DNA of 64,000 nucleotides from Nitrospira_D sp035465795 (GCF_049546785.1 NZ_JBMWAN010000003.1:372001-436000); one strand, 5' to 3'. Positions 1 through 9,317 are shown, numbered from the stretch's first letter. A program made the numbers and translations. Notes: generated by a model from the sequence alone, not told the origin.

Positions 1-1
1 T

Positions 2-247
2 TCCGCCGGCGTGTCTGCCACCCAGGGCGCCTTTGCCGGATTACGGACTGCGCCATCAGCTGGGTCGCCGCCTGCGCTGAATCCACGCCCGTTGTTTCCC
101 CGCGCTGACTCGGTGGGACTGGCGACCGACCAGGGCGCGCAGTTCGGCGTGGGAGGCCGGGCTAGAGTGGAAGGCTCTGCCAGTTTGAGCACGGATGTCG
201 GTGTGAATGCCAGTTTGGCATCCAAAATTCGGTTCGATGAGAGGTAG
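2..247 (+). CDS. C-terminal end of an upstream CIS structural protein (5' partial)
   Basis: The reading frame is open from the window edge and stops with TAG at 245-247, so only the last ~81 residues are seen. The tail is rich in Gly, Ala, Ser and Pro and ends in a stretch of alternating small residues (GGRARVEGSASLS) before the charged end IRFDER. No catalytic motif is visible. It lies 3 bp before the 52-aa gene and belongs to the same co-directional row as the hub, spike and baseplate genes. In related loci a LysM-type tube-end protein often sits just before the hub gene, so that is a plausible identity. The sequence here cannot confirm it. Confidence 0.5.
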   Translation, partial: SAGVSATQGAFAGLRTAPSAGSPPALNPRPLFPRADSVGLATDQGAQFGVGGRARVEGSASLSTDVGVNASLASKIRFDER

Positions 248-250
248 TCC

Positions 251-409
251 ATGGGCGTCGTGATCGATGAAGTCATTGCCGATGTGCAGCCGGAACCAAC
301 GACGGCGGAGAGTCGTCCGCAGGCGACGGGTCCCCGACAGCCACGACCGGATGTCGCATCGGAGTTACGCCGTTTGGCGTCCCGGGCGGCGAGGATCCAT
401 GCTGACTAG
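251..409 (+). CDS. small CIS-locus protein (52 aa)
   Basis: A 52-codon frame runs from ATG 251 to TAG 407-409. It begins MGVVIDEVIADV, has a Pro/Thr/Arg-rich middle and ends in a basic amphipathic stretch, LRRLASRAARIHAD. Very short proteins of this build (for example the DUF5908 class) commonly stand just upstream of the gpD-like hub gene in contractile injection loci. The family assignment is by position and general look, not by a diagnostic motif. It lies 3 bp after the previous stop and 40 bp before the hub start, so it is very likely cotranscribed. A role in assembly or hub attachment is only a guess. Confidence 0.6.
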   Translation: MGVVIDEVIADVQPEPTTAESRPQATGPRQPRPDVASELRRLASRAARIHAD

Positions 410-449
410 CAACCTGTGTGAAGGCAAACGACGATGAAGGTGTGTGCCC

Positions 450-1538
450 ATGGGTGAACGTCCTATCAGCCCTACGGCGGTCTACAGCGCGAGGCCGACG
501 GTCCGGATTGATCAGCAATCCTATGCCAAAGTCTCCGAGCTGCTGATCGGGATGGATGTCACCGAGCAGGAAGGCGGGCTCTCGACCTTACAGCTGCGGC
601 TGAGCAACGTGGCGAGTGATCCCAGCGGCGGCGCGTCGTTTGCGTTCGAGGACGGGGCCATTGTCACGCTGGGGAAAGCCGTTGCGGTGTACGCCGGGCC
701 TGGGTCGTCGCCGACGGAAATCTTTCGCGGCACGATCACAGGGGTGGAAGCGGAGTTTCGTGAAGAGGGGCCCCCGGAATTGCTGATTCTCGCGGAAGAC
801 GCGGCGCAACAGGCGCGCATGACCCGGCGCACGAAGACCTACGATGACCTGTCGCTCGCGGACCTGGCGCAGACGGTGGCCGATCGTCTGGGCCTCCAAC
901 CGGTCGTGACCGGCTTCCGCGATCGCCTCGGAACCTGGGTGCAGTTCAATGAAAGCGATCTGGCGTTTTTGCGCCGGGTGCTGGAGCGCTACGACGGCGA
1001 TGTGCAGGTGGTCGGAAACGAATTGCATGTCTCGCCGCGTCAGGATGTACAGCGGGGGAACGTGGAGTTGCGCATGTACGGCCAACTCCGCAGCGTCCGC
1101 GTCCTGGCCGACCTCGCCCATCAAACGACAAAAGTCACGGTCGCCGGTTGGGACGTTGTGCAAGGATCGCGACTTTCCGCGGAGAGCACCGGCGCGCATC
1201 GCGGGCCAGGCGAAGGGGTGACCGGGGCCGAGCTCTTGAGTCGTGCATCGATTGACCGGACAGAGCACATCGGGCATCTGACTGTGCGGACTCAGGACGA
1301 GGCCCGTGCCGTCGCGGACAGTGCGTTCGACCAGCGGGCCCGCCGGTTTGTCTGTTTGGAGGGCACGGCGGAAGGCAATCCGACGATCCGCGTCGGGACG
1401 CATGTGACCATTGCCGGGATCGGGCCGCGGTTCAGCAATACCTACTATGTGACGAGGGCCAGCCATCGTTTTGATCTGGAAGTGGGCTACCGCACGCAGT
1501 TCGAAGCCGAATGCGCCTATTGGGGAGGACGGTCATGA
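450..1538 (+). CDS. gpD-like baseplate hub protein of a contractile injection system
   Basis: This 362-aa protein resembles the phage late control gene D family (T4 gp27/P2 gpD hub). That family forms the trimeric hub under the tail tube and carries the spike. The N-terminal half has the alternating beta pattern of the hub barrels. The middle segment with the pattern W-x-QFNESDLAFLRRVLERY (about residues 165-185) is typical of the family's peptide-binding-like domain. I chose ATG 450 over GTG 444 because GAAGG at 436-440 lies 9 bases upstream. The stop overlaps the next start in ATGA, which implies translational coupling with the spike gene. Hub and spike are separate here, unlike the fused VgrG of type VI systems. 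Confidence 0.88.
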   Translation: MGERPISPTAVYSARPTVRIDQQSYAKVSELLIGMDVTEQEGGLSTLQLRLSNVASDPSGGASFAFEDGAIVTLGKAVAVYAGPGSSPTEIFRGTITGVEAEFREEGPPELLILAEDAAQQARMTRRTKTYDDLSLADLAQTVADRLGLQPVVTGFRDRLGTWVQFNESDLAFLRRVLERYDGDVQVVGNELHVSPRQDVQRGNVELRMYGQLRSVRVLADLAHQTTKVTVAGWDVVQGSRLSAESTGAHRGPGEGVTGAELLSRASIDRTEHIGHLTVRTQDEARAVADSAFDQRARRFVCLEGTAEGNPTIRVGTHVTIAGIGPRFSNTYYVTRASHRFDLEVGYRTQFEAECAYWGGRS

Positions 1539-2224
1539 AGGCCGGGAATCGGTTCGAGAGACAGTCCGGAGCCTGGACTGCCGGTTATCTGGCGGAAGTC
1601 GTGTCGGTCGAAGATCCCGATCGGCTGACGCGGGTGCAGATCCGCCTGCTCAATTGCGACGGGCTTGATGACCAGGACGGGCCGGTCTGGGCGCGGGTGG
1701 CCGTGCCCTTCGCAGGGGCCGACCGGGGGGCGTTTTTCCTGCCGGATGTCGGTGATGAAGTGCTGGTCGTGTTTCTGAACGGCGATCCACGCTTCCCCAT
1801 GGTAGTGGGAGGCTTGTGGAACGGCAGCGACCAGGCGCCGGATTCCCTGCCGGGCAATCGTGTCGATCGCTGGACCATCACGGGTAAGGCCGGCACGAAG
1901 ATCTCCATTGTCGAAGAGCAGAGAGGACAGGAAAAGATCGTCTTTGAAACGCCTGCGGGAGTGCAGGGGACGTTGACCGACGAGGCGGGTGGAAAGATCA
2001 AGCTGGAGGCCGCGGGCAATACTGTCACGATGGAGACGAGCGGCGTCACGATCCGGGCTGCGGCGAAGGTGACGGTGCAGGCCAGCCAGGTCGAAGTCAG
2101 TGCGGGCATGGTGACCGTCAACGCCGGAATGTCCAGATTCTCCGGCGTCGTCCAGTGCGACACGCTGATCACGAATACGGTGGTATCGGCCATGTATACG
2201 CCGGGGGCGGGCAACGTATGGTAA
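1535..2224 (+). CDS. gpV-like baseplate spike protein (VgrG C-terminal type)
   Basis: The 229-aa product has an N-terminal OB-fold region with the motif VWARVAVPFAG and the pattern GDEVLVVFLNGDPRFPMVVG at about residues 69-98, the hallmark of phage baseplate protein V and the gp5/VgrG neck. From about residue 115 it becomes a repetitive beta stretch (ITGKAGTKISIVEE, then repeats of Val-Thr-Val) as expected for a triple-stranded beta-helix spike. It ends in TPGAGNVW. The start at 1535 has GGGGAGGA at 1522-1529 and overlaps the hub stop. The protein should form the membrane-piercing trimer with the hub. No lysozyme domain is present. Confidence 0.88.
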   Translation: MKAGNRFERQSGAWTAGYLAEVVSVEDPDRLTRVQIRLLNCDGLDDQDGPVWARVAVPFAGADRGAFFLPDVGDEVLVVFLNGDPRFPMVVGGLWNGSDQAPDSLPGNRVDRWTITGKAGTKISIVEEQRGQEKIVFETPAGVQGTLTDEAGGKIKLEAAGNTVTMETSGVTIRAAAKVTVQASQVEVSAGMVTVNAGMSRFSGVVQCDTLITNTVVSAMYTPGAGNVW

Positions 2225-3723
2225 CGCATGACGTCACCATCCAGGGGGCCGGAGCGGCGCCCGCGACCGGTCCGGTGATCCTGGAGCGGACGGAACAGGA
2301 CTTTCTTCCCGCCGTCCTGGATCGTCTCTCGCGCGAACAGGGGTTATCGGACGTGATGAAATCGGCAGCGAACCATCGCGACGCCAACGGCGTGTTGAAG
2401 CTGTTTCAGCCGATTCATCGCACGTTTCATATCGCGTTGCTCGATGCCTCCTGTCTGAGTTTCGGCCGACCACGGCTGGATCCTGCGAAGATCGCCGGGG
2501 CCGGTTTGGTTGTCCGGCGTATCTCGACGAACGGCACGGGCGGAGAAGTTCGGGAAGCCTGGATGCAAGAGGATCGGCTTTTTCGGGGGTGGGTGCCGTT
2601 TCCCAACGCGGAGCAAGAGTCGCGTGACCCCGATCCGGCCTTCCGTCGCCCGGAGTTGTCAGCCGGGCATGTTGAGATCAACCGGCTGTTGGCCATGCAA
2701 GCCGGCCATGCGGTGAACCTTCGCGAGCAGCAGGCGCCGTTGTTCGTCGCGCCGCCGGATATCTGTCGTGCGACGGGGCGCACGCTTCTGTACGGGGTGA
2801 TTCCCGTGACCAGTTCCGAGATGACTGAGTCGCCGACATTCCCCGCCTTTACTGAAAAAGATTTGGAGGGGCATCTCCACCGATATCTGACTGCCGGCGG
2901 CCCGCGGCCGCTCCCCTTTGCTGGATCAGCTTTAACCACATTGAATCCCGATGCCCCGGCGCTCGCCGATTTTATGGTGCTGCTCAAACAGCTGGCCATC
3001 GAGTTCGACGCCTTCGGCGAGACGGTATCGGCCCAGGCATTGTTCGCTGGGCTCAATAGCCTCGCGTTTACCCGGGAGCAGGGCACGATCAAGGCGGGGG
3101 ATTTTCTGAAAGCTGCCTCCGCGGTGTTGTTGGAGCGGGATCTGTCCGGTGCCGCCTCGCAGACGATGCCGGGCGAATGGCCGAAGATGAGCGAGGCGCA
3201 GGCTTCAATGCTGGCCAAACTGGTCCTTGGGACAATGCAAACCCGCCTCTCCCAACTGGGCGGAGGACAAGGGCGGTTCGGTGAGGAAGGGCGCCGGTAT
3301 CGCGTTCGCGCTTTTGTGCGCGTGAAACACGATGACCGTTGTCCTCCCGAAACGGTGTGGAGTGACTATAGCGAACCTTTCACGATTGCGCCCTGGTACG
3401 ACAACAACGGGGCGCCTCCGGTGCAAATTTCGTTGCCGGACGTCACGGACAAAGGCTTTCTGAAACGGCTGAAGCCGAATGTCGCCTTTGCCCTGCCGGA
3501 AGGCCTCTTCAATCTGCTGCAGGGCGATGCCAAACAGTTGTCGGAGGGGAAAGGCAGCACAGGACCTAAGTTGGGCATCCAGTGGCTCTGCAGCTTCAGC
3601 ATTCCGTTGATCACGATTTGCGCGTTTATCGTGCTGAACATCTTTTTGCAGCTCTTCAACCTCATCTTTCAGTGGCTGTTGTACATCAAGATCTGCATAC
3701 CGATTCCGGGGAGGAAATCATGA
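2218..3723 (+). CDS. CIS-locus protein with hydrophobic C-terminal anchor (unknown family)
   Basis: This 501-aa protein sits between the spike and the gp25-like gene, where many related loci carry the PAAR spike tip. It has no PAAR-like features. Most of it is soluble and mixed alpha/beta. The last ~45 residues change abruptly into a strongly hydrophobic stretch (SFSIPLITICAFIVLNIFL, then QLFNLIFQWLLYIKI) ending in CIPIPGRKS, long enough for one or two membrane passes. I chose ATG 2218, which overlaps the spike stop. The stop overlaps the next ATG. By position it should be a baseplate-associated part. Membrane anchoring of the particle is an inference from the tail alone. Confidence 0.65.
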   Translation: MVTHDVTIQGAGAAPATGPVILERTEQDFLPAVLDRLSREQGLSDVMKSAANHRDANGVLKLFQPIHRTFHIALLDASCLSFGRPRLDPAKIAGAGLVVRRISTNGTGGEVREAWMQEDRLFRGWVPFPNAEQESRDPDPAFRRPELSAGHVEINRLLAMQAGHAVNLREQQAPLFVAPPDICRATGRTLLYGVIPVTSSEMTESPTFPAFTEKDLEGHLHRYLTAGGPRPLPFAGSALTTLNPDAPALADFMVLLKQLAIEFDAFGETVSAQALFAGLNSLAFTREQGTIKAGDFLKAASAVLLERDLSGAASQTMPGEWPKMSEAQASMLAKLVLGTMQTRLSQLGGGQGRFGEEGRRYRVRAFVRVKHDDRCPPETVWSDYSEPFTIAPWYDNNGAPPVQISLPDVTDKGFLKRLKPNVAFALPEGLFNLLQGDAKQLSEGKGSTGPKLGIQWLCSFSIPLITICAFIVLNIFLQLFNLIFQWLLYIKICIPIPGRKS

Positions 3724-4118
3724 CACAGACAACGCTCCCGCGACCGCCCCTCGGCTGGCCGCTCCTGCCGCAGCCGGATGCCGAGGGGCTTCTGTCCTTT
3801 CCATCGTTGGAGGAGAGCGTCAGACAGGCGATCCGGGTCACTCTGCAAACGAGACCGGGCGAACAGTTGATGCGGCCCGATTTCGGCGCGGGGTTGAGCG
3901 AGTTTCTGCATGAGCCGAACACGCTGACGACGCGACGCCGGCTCCGCGACGCCGTGTCCGAAGCCCTGGGACGCTGGGAGGACCGCATCCTGCTTGATCG
4001 CGTGGATGTCGCCGAGGTGCCGGATGAACCGACTCATGTGCGGGTGGTCATCGGCTACCGGTTGAAACGGACGGGTGTCTCGCAACAGCTGGGACTCACC
4101 GTCGAGGTTGGAGGCTAA
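3720..4118 (+). CDS. gp25-like baseplate wedge protein
   Basis: The 132-aa protein is of the usual length for the T4 gp25/GPW family. It has the core pattern of that family: an acidic helix (SLEESVRQAIRVTL) followed by TRPGEQLMRPDFGAGLSEF at about residues 44-62 and a second helix with ALGRWEDRILL. gp25 forms the conserved core of the baseplate wedge and starts sheath polymerisation. The start at 3720 is preceded by GGGGAGGAAA and overlaps the previous stop in ATGA. The baseplate J gene begins 3 bp after its stop, the canonical gp25-gpJ order. Confidence 0.92.
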   Translation: MTQTTLPRPPLGWPLLPQPDAEGLLSFPSLEESVRQAIRVTLQTRPGEQLMRPDFGAGLSEFLHEPNTLTTRRRLRDAVSEALGRWEDRILLDRVDVAEVPDEPTHVRVVIGYRLKRTGVSQQLGLTVEVGG

Positions 4119-4121
4119 CCG

Positions 4122-6407
4122 ATGCCGATTCGCCCTCCAGCCCTCGACGATCGCAGCTATCAGGATCTGGTGGAAGAACTGCTGGCGCGGATTCCGGCGC
4201 ATACGCCGGAATGGACGCACCCGCGGCCCGGCGATCCCGGGCGGACCCTCCTCGAGCTGTTCGCCTGGCTCACCGATACGCTGCTCTATCGGGCCAATCT
4301 GATTCCCGAGCGGCAGCGCCTGGCGTTTCTGCGCTTGCTCGGCGTCTCAATGCGGTCGGCCGTTCCCGCTCAAGGACTGGTCAGCCTGCAGATCGACGAT
4401 GAGACGATGACGCAGGCCGTGGCGATCCAGGCGCGGGCCACGATCGAGAAGCCCGTGCCCTTCGAGACGAAGACGGAACTCACGGTGCTGCCGGTGACGG
4501 CCGAGGTCTTCTACAAGCGGCCTTTAAATGACGAGGAGCAGAAAGACTTCGCGGCGGTCGTTCCGGGTCTTCAATCGGTGTACCGGCTGGCGGCCTTGCC
4601 GACGCCTTATGTGACGACTCCGATCTTCGTGGACGGCGCGCCCGATCCGAACGGGTTTGACTTGATGACACAGACGGTGGATCGGTCGCTTTGGCTGGCG
4701 CTCCTCGCGCCAAAGGCGACCGCGCCGGACTTGCAGGCGCCGCTTGTCGGGCAGATCAGAGAGACGCTGGGGCGCAATGCAAGCGGCGGCCAGCAATTGC
4801 TCTCCATCGGCGTGATGCCCTCGATCGCCGTTCCCGCCTTGTTCGAAGACATCGGTCCGCGCGCGCGTATCCCGCATGTGTGGGAGATCGGCACGGTCGA
4901 TGAGCGGGGCGAGCCAGACTATCTCACGCTGGATGTCGTAGCCGACACGACGGCGGGATTGACACGGCAGGGAGTGGTGCGGGTGGCGCTGCCGGCGGCC
5001 TCGCGGATTCGCGTGCCGAGCAACGATGTACGCGCCAATCTCAAGGCCGGGGTGGGCGATGCGCCGCCCCGGTTGGATCAACCCGACCGGGCTGCATGCC
5101 TGGTCGCGTGGATTCGCGTGCGTCCGACGTTGAAGTCGCTGCAACAGCTGGCGGTGAGCTGGGTGGGCATTAATGCGGTGGAGATCGATCAGCGCAAGAC
5201 GCTCACCAACCGGGTGATCGCCCACAGCACGGGGGCCGCCGATCAGGAATGGCAGCTGCCGGGTCAGTCGGTCGAAGCGGAAACGCTGGCCATTCAAGTT
5301 GAAGAGAGCGGGCGCGGATTTCAGCCTTGGCAGAGAATCGACGATCTGGCCCTGGCGGGCCGGGATGCGACCGTCTACCAGCTTGACCGGGAAGCAGGCA
5401 CGATCCGGTTCGGCGACGGCATGCGCGGCCGCGTTCCCGAAACCGGCATGAGGATCCGGGTTGCGGTGATGCGGGCCGGCGGCGGAGCGGCCGGGAATGT
5501 GCCCCCGGGCAGTCTCACCACCCTCGCGGCGCGCGATCTGCGCGGCGCGGTCGTCACGACCAAACTGAAAATGTCCCAGACCTTGCCCACCGACGGCGGC
5601 GCCGATGCGGAAACGCTGGCCGAAGCCGAGCGGCGCATCCCCGCCCTGTTCCGGCATCGTGATCGAGCGGTGACGGAAACCGACTATCAGGAACTGGCGG
5701 CCAGGACGCCTGGCGTGCGGATGGGACGTGTGGAGGTGCTGCCGCGGTTCAAACCCCAACAGCGGCGCTTCGAGGTGCCGGGCGTGGTGTCGGTGATGGT
5801 GATTCCGTTCAAGGAGGGGAGCGGCTTGCCGAATCCCCGGCCGGATCGGCCTTTCTTGGAAGCGGTGCACGGCACACTCAGTCCGCGCCGCCCGCTCGGA
5901 ACCGAGCTGTATGTGATCGGCTGCGAGTATGTGCCGTTGGGCGTGAGCGTGGCGATCACGGTGAAGGATGGCTTCGGCGCCGGTGATGGAAGCGAGGCGT
6001 CTGCGGGGTCCGGCGGGTTGTCGCGCGAGACCGTGGTGGCTGAGGTGCGCGAAGCGCTTCGCCGAGCGCTCTGGCCCTTGGCTCCCGGCGGTGCCGATGG
6101 AGCAGGCTGGCCGTTGGGACGAGCCGTTCGCGATCGGGAATTGGAAGTGGTCGTCGCCCGCGTGCCCGGAGTCAGCGGCGTGGCGCCGGTCAATCTGTTT
6201 CAACGGCAGGGTCAGGACTGGAGCAAATTGCCGAGAGCGTCAGCGGACTCGCCGGTGCAGCTGACCTTGCAGCCCTGGCAACTGCCGGAGTTGTTGAGCG
6301 TGGTTGTGGTAGTGGGCGATGAGGCGCCGGACGATCTGCGCGGGGTGCCGAATCCCTTTGCGGATCAGGCGGGGGTTGCGGTGCCGGTGGTGCCGGACCT
6401 CTGTTAG
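4122..6407 (+). CDS. baseplate J/gp6-like assembly protein
   Basis: This 761-aa protein fits the long form of the putative baseplate assembly proteins of CIS and phage-like loci (the TIGR02243 type). The N-terminus has DDRSYQDLVEELLARIPAH and the pattern PGRTLLELFAWLTDTLLYR at about residues 36-54, typical of the family. The middle holds a beta-rich insertion. The C-terminal half carries the gpJ-like core with DRAVTETDYQELAARTPGV at about residues 511-529 and VVSVMVIPF. It should make the wedge dimers that ring the hub together with gp25 and the gpI-like protein. The 3-bp gap to gp25 and a clear ribosome site support the start. Confidence 0.9.
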   Translation: MPIRPPALDDRSYQDLVEELLARIPAHTPEWTHPRPGDPGRTLLELFAWLTDTLLYRANLIPERQRLAFLRLLGVSMRSAVPAQGLVSLQIDDETMTQAVAIQARATIEKPVPFETKTELTVLPVTAEVFYKRPLNDEEQKDFAAVVPGLQSVYRLAALPTPYVTTPIFVDGAPDPNGFDLMTQTVDRSLWLALLAPKATAPDLQAPLVGQIRETLGRNASGGQQLLSIGVMPSIAVPALFEDIGPRARIPHVWEIGTVDERGEPDYLTLDVVADTTAGLTRQGVVRVALPAASRIRVPSNDVRANLKAGVGDAPPRLDQPDRAACLVAWIRVRPTLKSLQQLAVSWVGINAVEIDQRKTLTNRVIAHSTGAADQEWQLPGQSVEAETLAIQVEESGRGFQPWQRIDDLALAGRDATVYQLDREAGTIRFGDGMRGRVPETGMRIRVAVMRAGGGAAGNVPPGSLTTLAARDLRGAVVTTKLKMSQTLPTDGGADAETLAEAERRIPALFRHRDRAVTETDYQELAARTPGVRMGRVEVLPRFKPQQRRFEVPGVVSVMVIPFKEGSGLPNPRPDRPFLEAVHGTLSPRRPLGTELYVIGCEYVPLGVSVAITVKDGFGAGDGSEASAGSGGLSRETVVAEVREALRRALWPLAPGGADGAGWPLGRAVRDRELEVVVARVPGVSGVAPVNLFQRQGQDWSKLPRASADSPVQLTLQPWQLPELLSVVVVVGDEAPDDLRGVPNPFADQAGVAVPVVPDLC

Positions 6408-6437
6408 CCCAGTTGCTGAAGCGGTAAGGATTTTGGG

Positions 6438-8963
6438 ATGGATGCCAACGGGCTCAAACACTGGCTGCTTGCCGATGGGCACCACTGGCGGATCGAAGGG
6501 GATCCGCCGGATCTGAGCTATGATACGGTGCGCCGGCGCCTCCGGCTGGCCGGGCGGAGAGCGATCCCTTTCGTCGGCGACGCAGAAGCGGCGGTCGTCG
6601 AGGCTCAAGCCCTGTCCCGTTTGGAATTGGTCCCGGACACGATGGACCGGTTCGGGATGCGCGCATCGTGGGATGGGGCGGCGCAGGCTGTCGTCGCGAC
6701 CGGCGCGCGACCGGGGCGGTTCCCGATCGTGCCGATTCCGACCGGGCAGGCTCCGTCCGATGTCACGATGGGCTATGACGATGTGCTGTACGTAGCGCTG
6801 GGCAACCGCATCCTGCTGCATGACACGCGTGACCGGTGGGCGCCGGTCTCGTTGGAGTCGGCAGAAGGGACCGCGTGGCGGCTGGCGGCGGATCCTTCCG
6901 GAGGGGTCTGGGTCCTGGACCGTGTCAGGCGCAGGATCGGCCGCGTGATCGGCTTACCCTTTCCGGACCGACCATCCGCTCCGTACAATCCCGACGTCGT
7001 CCGGCCCTGTTCAGAGAACCCTCATCCTCCGCACCTGCTCGATGCCGCTCAGGTGACATTTGCCGCCGACGAACAGCCGGTGGCGCTGGCCTGTCGCGCC
7101 GATGGCGTTGTGGCGGTCTTGATCTGGCTGTCCGGAGGAGAAGCCCGCGTCCGGTTATTTGATCCCGCCGGATGGCAAGGTCCCGCGATCACGCTGCAAG
7201 GCGCCCGTCGCCCTTACAGTGCGGCCTGGGTCGGACTCGACCGGCTGGCGGTGCTGGTGGTCGGGTTGCCGAATGAAGCCTTGGTCTATCCCATGCCGAC
7301 TGAGGCGGCTCAGGCCCCGGACACTTCCGCCATCGTCGCGGAGCCGGTCGGCGATCTCTATCCTTTGACGGATTATACCGGCGTGCCTTTTGTGCATACC
7401 CTCAGCGATTCGCCTCGTTATCAGACGACAGACGGATCAGCTGGGTTGCATCCCATCTCGTTGCCATCCTTTAAGACGCAAGGGCAGGCCGTGAATGCCT
7501 CGCTGATCGACAGCGGGTCTTCGCAGACTGTGTGGCATCGGCTTTATCTTGAAGCAGAAATTCCGGCTGATTGCGACGTAGTGATTACCGTGGCGGCCAG
7601 TGACGAAGCAGTGCCTCCTGCATCAGAGGAGGATTGGCATCCCCATTGCTTCGGAGGCGCGAAGGGGCGACAAGGGCGCGTTCCGCAGGCGGCCTGGGTT
7701 TCCAGCCCGTCGGAAGTGCCCTTGTATCCAGGCCTGCTGAACTGCCCCTTGGTGAAGGATCGGGCGGGGCTGTTTACGGTGCTGATTCAGCGCGCTAATC
7801 GAGCGGTCACGCAGCTGAAAGGGCGCTATCTGTGGGTGCGCGTCCTATTCAGCGGCAACGGCCGGGCGACACCCGAAGTTGCTGCGGTGCGGGCCTATGC
7901 TTCGCGGTTCTCTTACAGGGACCGGTATTTGCCGGAACTGTATCGCGAAACGAAGTTCGGCGATGAGGCGGAGGCGGTACTCGCGCCCGGGCAGGTCGCG
8001 ACGCCCTCTGATTTCCTGGAGCGCTTTCTCGACAACATGGAAGGGGTGCTGACGCCGATCGAAGACCGCATCGCGTCGGCCTATCTCCTGACTGATCCGC
8101 GGACGACGCCGGCTGAAGCTCTGGAATGGTTGGGCAGCTGGATCGGGGTGTCGTTCGATCCGGCCTATCCGAACGATCGCCGCAGGCAGCTGATCGCCTC
8201 GGCGCCGGAACTCTATCGTAAGCGCGGGACGCTGGAGGGCCTCATGCTGGCGCTCGACATCGCGACCGGCGGCGCGGTCACGAGCGGCGAGATCGTCGTG
8301 CTGGAAGACTACCGGCTGCGCCGCACCATGGGGACGATCTTGGGCGGCGATTTCGCGGACGAGGAAGACCCGCTGCTTGGCGGGTTGGTGGTCAGCGGCA
8401 ATTCGCTGGTGGGCGACTCGTTGTTTCTCGGACAGGAAGAGCGCCGCGAGTTTCTGGCGCTATTTGCGGCGGACCTTGAAATGACGGCGCGAGAGGAGCG
8501 AGCGGTGGAGGAGTTTCTCGATCGCCTGGCCTTTCGGGTGACGGTCCTGGTGCACCAAGAAGTCGAGCCGCAAGACTTGGGCTTGATCAAGCGCGTGGTG
8601 AGCCTGGAGTCCCCCGCCCATGTGGCGGTGCGAGTGGTGACCGCCTCCGAGCCCTTCCTGGTCGGTGCTGCTTCGTTGGTCGGCGTCGATACCTATCTTG
8701 GCCCGTCCCAGCCGGTGCGGCCTGTGCGTGTCGGGCGGTCTCGTCTGGGACGGCGCGATGTCCTCGTGCACAGCCCGAGCCTCGATCCGCGGCTGGACAC
8801 CCTCGTCCAGGCGGCGCCGCCGACGGCTGCACCGGCTCCGGTGGCGGATGCGGGCAGCGATCAGACCGTTGGCTTCGGCCGTTCGTTTCAGTTGGACGGG
8901 AGCAGGTCACGGGCGGCCGAGGGCCGCCGCCTCGTTCGATATGTGTGGGAATGGTTGGGATGA
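6438..8963 (+). CDS. gpI-like tail/baseplate protein ending in half of a PKD-like domain
   Basis: The 841-aa protein has an N-terminal beta-propeller-like region (about residues 1-490) with repeated blocks ending in Trp-Val-Leu-type strands. A tail protein I/TIGR02242-type domain follows, including DFLERFLDNMEGVLTPIEDR (from about residue 531) and LIASAPELYRKRGTLEGLML (from about residue 590). The last 40 residues read like the first half of a PKD/Ig domain, with ADAGSDQTVGFGRSFQLDGS and then RYVWEWLG, and stop where the second half should begin. That second half starts the next gene, in the same frame 13 codons later. The start has TAAGGA at 6425-6430. It should be the outer wedge component. 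Confidence 0.85.
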   Translation: MDANGLKHWLLADGHHWRIEGDPPDLSYDTVRRRLRLAGRRAIPFVGDAEAAVVEAQALSRLELVPDTMDRFGMRASWDGAAQAVVATGARPGRFPIVPIPTGQAPSDVTMGYDDVLYVALGNRILLHDTRDRWAPVSLESAEGTAWRLAADPSGGVWVLDRVRRRIGRVIGLPFPDRPSAPYNPDVVRPCSENPHPPHLLDAAQVTFAADEQPVALACRADGVVAVLIWLSGGEARVRLFDPAGWQGPAITLQGARRPYSAAWVGLDRLAVLVVGLPNEALVYPMPTEAAQAPDTSAIVAEPVGDLYPLTDYTGVPFVHTLSDSPRYQTTDGSAGLHPISLPSFKTQGQAVNASLIDSGSSQTVWHRLYLEAEIPADCDVVITVAASDEAVPPASEEDWHPHCFGGAKGRQGRVPQAAWVSSPSEVPLYPGLLNCPLVKDRAGLFTVLIQRANRAVTQLKGRYLWVRVLFSGNGRATPEVAAVRAYASRFSYRDRYLPELYRETKFGDEAEAVLAPGQVATPSDFLERFLDNMEGVLTPIEDRIASAYLLTDPRTTPAEALEWLGSWIGVSFDPAYPNDRRRQLIASAPELYRKRGTLEGLMLALDIATGGAVTSGEIVVLEDYRLRRTMGTILGGDFADEEDPLLGGLVVSGNSLVGDSLFLGQEERREFLALFAADLEMTAREERAVEEFLDRLAFRVTVLVHQEVEPQDLGLIKRVVSLESPAHVAVRVVTASEPFLVGAASLVGVDTYLGPSQPVRPVRVGRSRLGRRDVLVHSPSLDPRLDTLVQAAPPTAAPAPVADAGSDQTVGFGRSFQLDGSRSRAAEGRRLVRYVWEWLG

Positions 8964-9002
8964 CCGGGATCGGTAAGTTCATTCACATGAAAGGAAGCGA
9001 CC

Positions 9003-9308
9003 ATGGCGATTTTTGAGGCAGGCGTACCGATTGAGACGGCCGAGAATGCAATTTCAGTCGATGTGACGCCCAACCGGCCGCTGCCCATCGGCCGGCACAT
9101 CTTTCAGTTGGAAGTCGTCGATGATTCAGGCAACCGTTCCGCCCCGGACCGGGTGGAGATCATCGTGCGCGACGAAGACAATCCGACGGCGGTCTTGGAC
9201 GCGCCGGCCACGGTGCCGTTCGGCCGGCCCTTCCGGTTGAGCGGGCAGCGGTCATCCGATCCACCTCCCGGGCAAATCGCCCGGTATATTTGGACGCTCG
9301 TGCAATAG
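9003..9308 (+). CDS. small protein made of a PKD C-half and a PKD N-half
   Basis: This 101-aa protein begins MAIFEAGVPIE and continues into the strand pattern of a PKD/Ig-like C-terminal half (PIGRHIFQLEVVDDSGNRSA, then DRVEIIV). After RDEDNPTAVLD it opens a second such domain (VPFGRPFRLSGQRSSDPPPG) and stops at RYIWTLVQ, again mid-domain. The missing partners are the C-terminus of the gene before and the N-terminus of the gene after. A site AAAGGAAG at 8990-8997 precedes ATG 9003, so it looks like a true separate start. It may bridge two neighbours by completing their folds, or be one part of a beta-sandwich adhesin stack. That function is inferred. Confidence 0.65.
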   Translation: MAIFEAGVPIETAENAISVDVTPNRPLPIGRHIFQLEVVDDSGNRSAPDRVEIIVRDEDNPTAVLDAPATVPFGRPFRLSGQRSSDPPPGQIARYIWTLVQ

Positions 9309-9317
9309 GAGTCACCT

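Noticed and set aside
8961..9317. The stop codons between the PKD halves as plain sequencing errors in one long gene.
   Set aside because: There are three in-frame stops, and both downstream genes have ribosome sites at proper distance. The breaks fall at equivalent places, so an assembly error is less likely, though readthrough is kept as an alternative.
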